Assembly: GCA_036274895.1 (NCBI GenBank)
Contig: DASUEU010000069.1
Span: 186,001 to 250,000, forward strand
Reading direction: 5' to 3'
Length of the DNA stretch: 64,000 nt
Origin: CALMKX01 sp036274895
Lineage (GTDB): Bacteria; Acidobacteriota; Thermoanaerobaculia; Multivoradales; SZUA-115
A model generated the notes under the pieces. That model was not told the DNA's origin. It searched no databases and saw only the letters and a program-made list of their open reading frames with translations. Shown here piece after piece: positions 24,690-32,238 of this stretch. Each line of letters begins with the position of its first letter. Positions within the stretch are counted from its first letter, which is position 1. The translations under genes were made by a program, and so were the position numbers.

Positions 24690-25963
24690 GAGATCCCTCC
24701 TTCGAGATGCAGATCGGGGTTCCAGTTGGGGTTGGCGAGACGCATGGAGAGCTGGCGCCAGTGCTGGAGGAGCTGCCCGATGGTCAGGGCGTCGGCGTCC
24801 GGCTCGCTGAACAGGGCGTGGCGAAAGACCTCCCGTCCCTCGTGACGCACGACCAGGGGCGATGCCCAGGGGACCTCCACCAGTACCTCGCCGTGGCGGC
24901 TCCGCAGGAAGAAGAGATAGGAGGACTTGGGATCCTCGGGGTCCGTCCATACTCCCTCCGTGCCCTCCCCCAGGTAGTCGATGCGGCCAAAGCGGAGCTC
25001 CAGGTCGTCCCACAGGTGGCTGAGCTGGTAGCGGCCCTCCTCGTGCGCCTCGGCTCCCGCCAGCGCACGGCGGGCGCGCAGGATCTCGGCACCGAGCAGG
25101 TCGCGAACACCTTCGAGCTGGGCGCCGCGGGCGGCATGGCCGTTCCACCGCCGCAGCTCCGAAGCGGGGTTGCGCAAGTGCAGGTCGATCATCGCCAGCA
25201 TCTCCGCCCGCTCCCGCACGAGGAGCCGGGCGACGGCTTCGGTCTGATCAGGAAGGTCGAGCATCGGAGTGCCCTGCAGGAAGCTGCCGAGCCAGCCCGC
25301 CTCGTCCTGAAAGCGGCGCGACAGCGCCGCGACCGTGGCCTGCCGCCGCTCGAGCAAGGATTCGACCACCAGCAGGCCCTCCTCAGCGCCGCGGCTGACC
25401 GACAGGCATTCGGCGGGGGAGGTCTCCGGGTCGGCGACGGCGGCACGGCCGGAGGCCAGTTGGTCGTTGGCCGCCGTGAGCTGGCCCAGAAGGTCCATCG
25501 CCTCCGCTCGCTCGGGGTCGAGACGGCGGGAGAGAGAGTCGGCCCGCTCCACGGACCGGCGGGCGGCCTCACGGATCCGCCGTTCCCGCTCTTCGCGCTG
25601 GCGGGCCAGCTCTTCGATCCGGCGCTGGAGCTCCTGCCACTCCCGGCGGTGCCGCTCTTCAGCCTCGCGCAGGGCCTGCTCCAGCCGGCGGTGCTGCTCC
25701 TCGGCGTGTTGACGGAGCCGTTCGAGGCGCTCCAGAGCCTGCCGGCGCTCTCGCTCCAGCCGGCGGTCGGCCTGCTCCAGGTCGTGCTGGATTTGCCGCA
25801 GAACCTCGCGCTGCCGGCCCATATCTGCCTCGGCCTCCCCGAGGGCGCGGCGCAGCCCCTGGGCGTCGGACTGCAGGTGCGAGAGGCTGCGGTCGCGATC
25901 GGCGAGGGCGCTCTCGAGCTGCCGCACGACGCGGTCCCGCAGCTCGGAGGGGACAGCGCTCAT
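24686..25963 (-). CDS. Coiled-coil protein of unknown function
   Basis: ATG 25963 overlaps the preceding stop (ATGA); the product has 425 residues. Residues ~5-170 are an uninterrupted Arg/Glu/Gln-rich coiled coil. A helical middle follows (about 175-310), and then a beta-containing C-terminal domain (about 320-425) with the segment GRIDYLGEGTEGVW and a Trp-rich end. No known domain is recognised. It resembles the 433-residue neighbour in layout (long coil plus small globular end), so the two may form a filament or rod together. Confidence 0.6.
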   Translation of the reverse strand: MSAVPSELRDRVVRQLESALADRDRSLSHLQSDAQGLRRALGEAEADMGRQREVLRQIQHDLEQADRRLERERRQALERLERLRQHAEEQHRRLEQALREAEERHRREWQELQRRIEELARQREERERRIREAARRSVERADSLSRRLDPERAEAMDLLGQLTAANDQLASGRAAVADPETSPAECLSVSRGAEEGLLVVESLLERRQATVAALSRRFQDEAGWLGSFLQGTPMLDLPDQTEAVARLLVRERAEMLAMIDLHLRNPASELRRWNGHAARGAQLEGVRDLLGAEILRARRALAGAEAHEEGRYQLSHLWDDLELRFGRIDYLGEGTEGVWTDPEDPKSSYLFFLRSRHGEVLVEVPWASPLVVRHEGREVFRHALFSEPDADALTIGQLLQHWRQLSMRLANPNWNPDLHLEGGIS

Positions 25964-26379
25964 GGCTGACTCCGGCCGGCATCGAAGAGGGCATCCAGAT
26001 GCTCCAGGCAGCGCAGCCGCAGCTCCTGGCAGCGATGCAAGAGGCGCAGGGTGCGGAGCCGCTCCTCGGGCACCTGGGCCTCGCGCAGGCACTCTTGCAG
26101 CTCGGCGTGGAGCCGCGCCAGGGCCGGCGGGCCGCCGGCCAGGGCCTCGGCGAGCCGCTCCCGGGTGGTGGCAGAGACGCCTGGGTCCAGCGCCGCGAAG
26201 AGTTGACCATGCAGTTGCTCGGCGAGCACTTCCGCGGGCTCCAGCTTCCAAGTGGCCTGCCGCCGCGCTTCCTCCACCGCCTCCTCGAGCTCGCGCGCCA
26301 GCCGGGCAAAGGGCAGCAGGGCGTCGTCCCGCTGGGAGGGGATCTCGTTCAGACGCCGCAGCGCTTCGCTCTTCCTCAT
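25960..26379 (-). CDS. Small helical protein
   Basis: ATG 26379, with GGAAG upstream, overlaps the previous stop. The 139-residue product is almost entirely alpha-helical and rich in Leu, Arg and Glu, without coenzyme or metal motifs. The amphipathic pattern suggests a helical bundle that packs on the neighbouring coiled-coil proteins. No family is recognised, and existence is supported mainly by the tight overlaps on both sides. Confidence 0.55.
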   Translation of the reverse strand: MRKSEALRRLNEIPSQRDDALLPFARLARELEEAVEEARRQATWKLEPAEVLAEQLHGQLFAALDPGVSATTRERLAEALAGGPPALARLHAELQECLREAQVPEERLRTLRLLHRCQELRLRCLEHLDALFDAGRSQP

Positions 26380-27173
26380 TGCAGGGCTTCCAGCATCTGC
26401 CGCTCGATCCAGGCGCTGGCGGCGAAGCGGCCGAGGGTCTCCTCCAGGAAGGCGAGGAGGCCCTCCACCCGCTCCAGCCTGGCGGCGGAATCCTCCAGGC
26501 CCGGCCGCGGCAGGTCGTCGAGAATCTGTCCGAAGCGCGGGGCGCCCCGCTCCAGGTGGCCCGCCATGACTACCTCGAGCTCCCGGATGCGCGCGATCTC
26601 CTTCTCGATCTCGGCGCCCAGGGCATTGCGCGGCACCCCGTTGTCGCCCTGGGTGATCTCGAGCTCGTCGATGGCTCCAAGCAGGGGGCGCACGGTCTCC
26701 TCGAGGGCCGCCGCGGCAACGTTGCGCTCGGCGATGTGCTCGGCCCAGCGGGTACCCGGCTCGAACGCCCGGTGATGGCGGTGGTGCCAGTCTTCGAGCC
26801 ACTCTACCCAGGTCCGGGAGCCTTCGTTGGCCAGGCTCGGGAGGCGCGCCACCAGGGTGCGGCAACGCTCGCGCAGCGCGGCGAGGGCGGCGTCGAGACG
26901 GCTCTCGAGGTCCGCCTCATCCAGAGCCAGCTCCTGCCGCTCGTCCTCCAGCTCCGCCCTCTCCCGGCGGAGCCTCTCGGCGAGGCCGGCCCGTTCGGCG
27001 CCACACGCGCGCAGGCCATCGACACGGGCCGGCTCTGCATGGAGAGCGAGCAGCTCGTCGCGGCGTCTCTCGAGCTGCCGCCGCCGCTCGTCCAGGCCGG
27101 AGCGGCGGCGGCCTGCTGCCTCCGCGAGGGCTGACGCCAACGTTTCGGGGAGCGCGCGACCGTCTTTGCTCAT
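26376..27173 (-). CDS. Coiled-coil protein of unknown function
   Basis: ATG 27173 follows GAGGAG inside the end of the upstream gene. The 265-residue product has an N-terminal coiled coil (about 15-115), a Trp/His-rich turn (WVEWLEDWHHRHHR, about 133-146), then further helices. The His cluster could bind metal, but no partner cysteines are evident. It belongs to the run of five coiled-coil or helical genes upstream of the AAA+ gene. Confidence 0.55.
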   Translation of the reverse strand: MSKDGRALPETLASALAEAAGRRRSGLDERRRQLERRRDELLALHAEPARVDGLRACGAERAGLAERLRRERAELEDERQELALDEADLESRLDAALAALRERCRTLVARLPSLANEGSRTWVEWLEDWHHRHHRAFEPGTRWAEHIAERNVAAAALEETVRPLLGAIDELEITQGDNGVPRNALGAEIEKEIARIRELEVVMAGHLERGAPRFGQILDDLPRPGLEDSAARLERVEGLLAFLEETLGRFAASAWIERQMLEALQ

Positions 27174-27622
27174 TTCCCGATCTCCTCGAGCAGCACCGTC
27201 TTCGCCGCGCATCGGTCGCAGCGCGCGGCGATGTCTTCACGCAGCTGCCCGAGCTCTTCCTCCAGGGCGGCAATCTCCGCTTCCAGACCCGCGATCTCCG
27301 CCTCCCAGTGCCGTGCTTCGGCGAGGTCGCGGGCGAGCCCCTCGTGTCTGGCTTCCAGCCGGGACACCTCCTCCTGCAGTGGGCGCAAGGAATCGTCTTC
27401 TGCCGGGCCCGGCTCGGGGGGAGGGTCTACGGTACCTCCGAGGACCGCGAGGGTCTGACGGAACAGGGTCTCGTCGAGCGCCCCCACGGCGATGGCTGTG
27501 CGCAGCGCACGGGCGCTCTCGTCCGCGGATCGGCCATCAGCCCAGGCGACGAGCCGGCGGATGCACTCGTCCGGCACCTGCCGATGGGTCTGGAGCAGCT
27601 CCATCAGCGCCGTCAGGCTCAT
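27170..27622 (-). CDS. Small protein with helical head and coiled-coil tail
   Basis: The start is taken as ATG 27622, which overlaps the upstream stop and has GGGAGAG 6 bases before it; GTG 27628 is an alternative. The 150-residue product has an N-terminal helical domain of ~60 residues, a Pro-rich hinge, and a coiled coil (about 80-135). It ends with a CDRC motif near a Lys-rich tail. The paired cysteines could bind metal or form a disulfide. Function is unknown. Confidence 0.55.
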   Translation of the reverse strand: MSLTALMELLQTHRQVPDECIRRLVAWADGRSADESARALRTAIAVGALDETLFRQTLAVLGGTVDPPPEPGPAEDDSLRPLQEEVSRLEARHEGLARDLAEARHWEAEIAGLEAEIAALEEELGQLREDIAARCDRCAAKTVLLEEIGK

Positions 27623-29190
27623 GACCACTCTCCCGGCACGAGCCGCGACGGCAGCTCCCGCCTCCCCGCCATCTGACGCAAGATCTCGCCCAGCGCCCGC
27701 GCCAGGTCCTCGGGACCGTCGGCGCTCTCCAGGATCAGCGCCGGGCCGTAGCGGCGCAGCGCCGCCAGGGTGCTCTCACGGAGGGTCTGGTAGAGCGCAT
27801 AGTGTGGCACGAAGTGGGGGTTGGCGGGCGGGTCTGCCGAGTGCCGGAGGAACAGCCATCCCACTGGGATCTGAAGCTCGCCGAGCTCGGCCAGGGCGCG
27901 GCGGAACAGGGGAGAGCGCCGGGCGTTGGTGCGCAGCGGGCGATCCACCAGACCGAGCCAGACCGGGTCCTGCTCGTCGGCCGGTGGCGGCGGTGAGTCA
28001 CCCACCACCAGCACGGCGTGCTGCTCCTGCGGGCTCTCCTTCGTGGCCTCGGCCACCTGGACGATCAACTCGTCGACGGCGTCGAAGAGATCCAGGCCGC
28101 TGGCGTAGCCGAACACCGATCCGGTCAGGCGCCCCGGCAGGTGCAGCGGGGCGCAGGCTCCGGCCCGTCCCCAGCGTGCGGGGGCGACAGGCAGCCCCTC
28201 CAGACGATCGATCCCCGGCTGCGGAGTGTCGGCGAACCACCAGAGCTCGATCCGGGCGGGTCCCTTCGGGTGATGGAGCTGGTCTGTCAGGGCCTGGGCC
28301 AGGGCGCGGCGGAGGCCGAGGTTCCACTCGCTGCGGGGATCGTCACCCACCCGCGCGGCGTCCCGCTCGTCCATGCCCAGCGTAGCGCTCTCGAAGGCGC
28401 GGGGCCACGACTCGAGATCAAGGGTCGTGCGGTCGAAGAGCAGGTGGAGACGCGCCGGGGACCGCTGCCGCACCGGCCGCCGCCCGTTCATCCTCTCGAT
28501 CGCGACGGTCGGGGAGAAGCCCTCCGGACGGACCACGAGCCGGTCCACCTCCTCGCCCGGGACGAAATCGAGGCACAGCCAGCCTTCGCCAAGTGGCACG
28601 TCGCCGGAGGTCTGGAGATGAAAGGGGATCTCGGTCTCGCGAAACCCCCGGCGCTCCTCAAGCCGGATGCGGAAGCTGTCACGGGCCGCCGGGCTCTCGA
28701 CACGGACCCGGCAGGGGAGTACTCGATCCACTTTCATGCTGCCGGATCCGTGGATCTCGAGCCGCAGCTCCCGCTGTGCCACCGGCCGCGGATGGGGGAC
28801 GCGGCTCCAGCGCCCACCGCCATCGTGGAAGGAGAGCCCGCTCTCGCCGTCGCAGACGAGGACGTGGGGCACCTCGTCGTCCAGGGCATCCTGGAGCGCC
28901 TGGTATCCCGCCTCGTCCATGGCGCCCCGTGATCCGGTCAGGAAGATCAAGCCGTATCCGGACCGCAGAGCCATGCGGGAGTAAGGCCGCTCGTGCTCTT
29001 CGATCCGGAAGGTCGCCGGACAGCCCGGGTCGCGGAGCCAGGGGCGGACGTGGACGGTGACGGCGGGCAGCTCGGCGGTACGGGTATCGACGAGGAGCCA
29101 GCCCTGCCGTTTCTCGAGGCGTCCAGCGAGAGCCGCGTCGAGCCCCAGCAGGGCCTCGGTGGAGTCGAGAAGCGTCCGCAGGTCACTCAT
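27619..29190 (-). CDS. vWA-like protein with degenerate metal site
   Basis: ATG 29190 overlaps the upstream gene by 8 bases and follows GGAAGGGA; the product has 523 residues. The N-terminal ~240 residues are beta-rich. The C-terminal half follows the order of a vWA domain but with altered metal motifs: DRTTL (253-257) in the place of DxSxS, GYASGLDLFDAV (361-372) in the place of the Thr loop, and LVVGDSP (394-400) in the place of the TDG strand. I read this as a vWA-like fold without a complete MIDAS. Together with a GTPase, a GAP1-like protein and a AAA+ ATPase it recalls vWA/NTPase ternary systems. The assignment is an inference. Confidence 0.5.
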   Translation of the reverse strand: MSDLRTLLDSTEALLGLDAALAGRLEKRQGWLLVDTRTAELPAVTVHVRPWLRDPGCPATFRIEEHERPYSRMALRSGYGLIFLTGSRGAMDEAGYQALQDALDDEVPHVLVCDGESGLSFHDGGGRWSRVPHPRPVAQRELRLEIHGSGSMKVDRVLPCRVRVESPAARDSFRIRLEERRGFRETEIPFHLQTSGDVPLGEGWLCLDFVPGEEVDRLVVRPEGFSPTVAIERMNGRRPVRQRSPARLHLLFDRTTLDLESWPRAFESATLGMDERDAARVGDDPRSEWNLGLRRALAQALTDQLHHPKGPARIELWWFADTPQPGIDRLEGLPVAPARWGRAGACAPLHLPGRLTGSVFGYASGLDLFDAVDELIVQVAEATKESPQEQHAVLVVGDSPPPPADEQDPVWLGLVDRPLRTNARRSPLFRRALAELGELQIPVGWLFLRHSADPPANPHFVPHYALYQTLRESTLAALRRYGPALILESADGPEDLARALGEILRQMAGRRELPSRLVPGEWS

Positions 29191-31486
29191 GCGCGTTGTC
29201 CCTTCCCGTGTGTCCGATCTCTCCGGCGGTCTCAATCTCCTCGGCTGGAGGGCTCGGACCCAGCGTCAGGGGGGCCAGAGTCTTCCAGCCCTCGAGCTTG
29301 GACAGGCGGGCCACCAGCGCCGGATGGCGGGTGATCTGGGCGGCGGTGTAGCCGTGGGATGGACAGGAAACCCCGGCCATCTGGACTCTCAGGAAAACCG
29401 CATCGGCGAGTTGGGGCGAGGCGGTCGCTGTCGAGTTGGGACCGGCGACAAGGGCGTTCACCAGACCGATGGGGTCCATCGACGGGGCCAGGGCGGCGAC
29501 CACCTCGGGACGGATCGTGGAGAGAGGAGGCAACGGACCGGTCCTGGAGAGGAGGTGGACCGCCAGCTCCTTGATCTCCCAATCGGCGTCGGGCAGCAGC
29601 TCCTCGACCAGATCCGCGGCCTGGCGGTCCTCCCTCTCGAGCGCCCGCGACCGGGCCAGCCGGGAGAGCAGCTTGATGCGTTCGTCGGTGTCCGCCGGGC
29701 CGGCCAGGGCAGCCACCCAGGCCAGGACCGGCCGCAGCGTGGCCCCGTCGATCCGGCGGGGCCGCTCAAGCGTGAAGAGACCCAAAACGCTCGCCGGCAG
29801 CTCGTGGATCTGACAGAGCCAGCCGCGCGCGGCGGGAACCTCGCCTGAGCCGAGCCGGCTCAGCCAGGCCTCTGCCCGCTCGGGCGGCAGCGCTCGCCGC
29901 AGGGACGGCAGCCAGACATCCGGGCAGGAGCTCCGCGGAGGGATACCGCCCGCGGAGCGGAGCACCGCGGCGAGGGGCTGCGTCTCGGGCCAGAGGTCGG
30001 CCACGGCGGCCAACTCCTCGTCCCTCTCCCCGGGGACCACGTCGCCGGGGCCGATCAGACCCTGCAGGACCAGGGGCCGCACCTCCTTGACTGAGCGGAC
30101 CCGGGGCGGCGGAGCGCCATCGACGCGAGCGCGGAGCACCTCCCGGGCGAAGGGCGGAAGAGGAGGCAGGTCCTGGCGCTCCTCCGCATCCAGGACAGCC
30201 CGGACGCCGGTCGACCAGCCGCGACGCAACAGCTCCGCGCAGAGGGCGAGGGTATCGGGCGCGGAGTAGATGCGAGCCCACGCGCCGAGGGCGAGGACCA
30301 GATCGCCGGGATCGGGCTCAGCGACCTCCCGCGCATCTCTGCGCGAGGGGAGCTGGAGGAGCACCCTGGCCCACTCCTCGCCGATTCCGCGGCGACGCAA
30401 CAACGCGAGGGCCGCACCGGCGAGCGCCCGCGAATCCCGTGCACGATGCACCCACCGCCGCGGCGAGAGGGGAGATCCCTGCCCCAGAAGCCCGCGGGCA
30501 GCCAGCTCTTCAAGCACCGGCAGGTCGATCTCCGCACCGGAGCCCTCGCTGGGATCGGCGCCGTCGGCCAGCGCCGCCCGCGCCGCCGGGGAGAGGTCGG
30601 GGAAGGCTTCGTCCAGGATGGAGAGACCGAGGGGAGCGCCTGCCAGGTCGCGCTGCAGCAGCTCGAGGAGCTCGCCACCCTCGGCCGTGGCGCGCCGGAA
30701 GGTCACCAGCCAGGGGATCAGGTTGTCCTCGGTGGATTCGAGCGGCAGCTCGTTCTCCTCGGGAGAAAGAGCCCAGCGCAGAGCCCGGCGGACCCTCTCC
30801 GGTGCCACCCTGGAAAGCTGGCTCCACTCCTCGGCCGATGGCCGGCGCCGTTCCAGGAGGCGCAGGCTCTCTTCCTCCTCCGGACCCAGGACGGGCTGAC
30901 CGCACTGGATGGCCAGGAATGGGGTGAGCTCCGGTCGCCAGGGCACCGGCACGCCGCCGCGCATGCGCAGAGCGAAGACCACTCCCTGGTAGCGATCGGG
31001 GTGCTCGGTCAGGATCGCCCGAGCCGCTTCCGGCGTATCGACGCTGACCGGCAGGCCGAGACGGATACGATCGAGCACCCCACCGTCGAGACGCTCCCCG
31101 GCGGAGCGGGAGGCCGGCAGCTCAACCGAGATCGCCTCCCCGGAGCCGGCCGTCTCCAGGGTGCGCTCGTCCAGGGCGGCGCGCGCCAGGGCGGGCCAGT
31201 CCTGGGGCGCCAGCTCCCCATCGACTCGCAGCACCTCGAGGCCCAGAATGGGCCGATAGGCGCCGTCGATGCCTTGGCGGAAGGTGCGGGCGAGGAAGGT
31301 CTCCTCCTCCACCTCTGACACCAGGGAGAGCAGAGCTCCGGTCTCGTTGGAAGTGCGGACCACCTGCTCGCAGGCGGAGTAGATCCGCTCCGGCATGGCG
31401 CCGCGGCCGCCCAGCCACTCGTAATCCCGGTCGGGCGAGCGTTTGCCGAAGATGGTCACGGGGCGGGCGGTGACAGAGCCCTTCAA
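29183..31486 (-). CDS. Large helical GAP1-like protein
   Basis: No ATG fits. The start is TTG 31486, overlapping the GTPase stop as TTGA, with a perfect AAGGAGGTGA 4 bases away. The 767-residue product begins with a segment (VTIFGKRSPDRDYEWL) reminiscent of the opening strands of GAP1-N domains. A mixed alpha/beta region continues to about residue 230, followed by ~530 residues of Leu/Arg/Pro-rich helices, probably HEAT-like. It directly follows a GTPase gene, the normal place of a GAP1-type partner. The family call is tentative. Confidence 0.55.
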   Translation of the reverse strand: MKGSVTARPVTIFGKRSPDRDYEWLGGRGAMPERIYSACEQVVRTSNETGALLSLVSEVEEETFLARTFRQGIDGAYRPILGLEVLRVDGELAPQDWPALARAALDERTLETAGSGEAISVELPASRSAGERLDGGVLDRIRLGLPVSVDTPEAARAILTEHPDRYQGVVFALRMRGGVPVPWRPELTPFLAIQCGQPVLGPEEEESLRLLERRRPSAEEWSQLSRVAPERVRRALRWALSPEENELPLESTEDNLIPWLVTFRRATAEGGELLELLQRDLAGAPLGLSILDEAFPDLSPAARAALADGADPSEGSGAEIDLPVLEELAARGLLGQGSPLSPRRWVHRARDSRALAGAALALLRRRGIGEEWARVLLQLPSRRDAREVAEPDPGDLVLALGAWARIYSAPDTLALCAELLRRGWSTGVRAVLDAEERQDLPPLPPFAREVLRARVDGAPPPRVRSVKEVRPLVLQGLIGPGDVVPGERDEELAAVADLWPETQPLAAVLRSAGGIPPRSSCPDVWLPSLRRALPPERAEAWLSRLGSGEVPAARGWLCQIHELPASVLGLFTLERPRRIDGATLRPVLAWVAALAGPADTDERIKLLSRLARSRALEREDRQAADLVEELLPDADWEIKELAVHLLSRTGPLPPLSTIRPEVVAALAPSMDPIGLVNALVAGPNSTATASPQLADAVFLRVQMAGVSCPSHGYTAAQITRHPALVARLSKLEGWKTLAPLTLGPSPPAEEIETAGEIGHTGRDNAHE

Positions 31487-32238
31487 GGTGTCACCTCCTT
31501 GCGCTGGCCGAGCTTGCCCAGGATGTGCTCGAAGGGACGCTCCACCAATGCCGGCTGGATGTGCCAAGGCACAAGGCGACCGAACTCGTCATAGAAGTGA
31601 GCTGGCCGAGTGCCGTTCCAGCCGTAGACCGTCACCGGGAAGACTGCCCCCTGGCGGAAGTGGCGGGTGAAGCTCTCCATGGACTCCCGCAGCTCGCGGG
31701 AGAAGTCTTGCCGCTGGGCGAACTCCAGGGGGTCCATGGCGAAAAGTGCGAAGTCGGCCATGCTCAGGTGACTCTCACACTTGGTGATCAGCAACACCGT
31801 GGGACGGTCGGGGTCGAGCTCCTGGAGGGCGTTCTCAATGGCGGCCCGGCCAGCCACCGCGTTGGTGCCCGGCCAGTCGATGAACATCATCGCGGCGTCG
31901 GCGCGGTAAAGGGCCTCGGCATCCTCGCGGCTGGTCAGGACATTGCGGGCGTTGCCCCCATGCATGTCGCGGAACAGGACGGTGAAGCCCTCCCGATGGC
32001 GCAGGCGGTGGTCGATGGCCATCGTGGTGCCCGGCACCAGCCGATTCCCCTGGAGGGCGTTCCAGATCTCCTGGAAGGAACGCAGCGACATCCGGGTGTC
32101 GGAGTCGTCCCGCACCACCCAGGCGGGCCGGTGCTTGCCGAAATAGGCGGCCAGCGTTGTGGTCTTCCCCACCTGGGTGGCACCCCAGAGCGCCACGGTG
32201 CGGGTGGTCGGCTCCGCCGCAACTGCCGCGTTGCTCAT
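31483..32238 (-). CDS. Small GTPase (double-GTPase-1-like) with variant G4
   Basis: ATG 32238 overlaps the upstream stop and follows GAGGAGG. The 251-residue protein is a single G domain: P-loop GATQVGKT (19-26), a DMHGG segment as the DxxG switch, and TKCE in the NKxD position. The last residue of that motif is Glu instead of Asp, which may loosen guanine specificity. There are no membrane helices or zinc ribbons. It is the second GTPase of the operon and is followed by the TTG-started GAP1-like gene. I take it as a soluble signalling GTPase of the conflict-system type. Confidence 0.75.
   Translation of the reverse strand: MSNAAVAAEPTTRTVALWGATQVGKTTTLAAYFGKHRPAWVVRDDSDTRMSLRSFQEIWNALQGNRLVPGTTMAIDHRLRHREGFTVLFRDMHGGNARNVLTSREDAEALYRADAAMMFIDWPGTNAVAGRAAIENALQELDPDRPTVLLITKCESHLSMADFALFAMDPLEFAQRQDFSRELRESMESFTRHFRQGAVFPVTVYGWNGTRPAHFYDEFGRLVPWHIQPALVERPFEHILGKLGQRKEVTP
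31491..31500 (-). promoter_or_regulatory. Shine-Dalgarno site that fixes a TTG start
   Basis: On the minus strand these 10 bases read AAGGAGGTGA, fully complementary to the 16S rRNA 3' end. They lie 4 bases upstream of TTG 31486 and inside the last codons of the GTPase gene. The strength of the site supports the non-ATG start. Confidence 0.7.
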
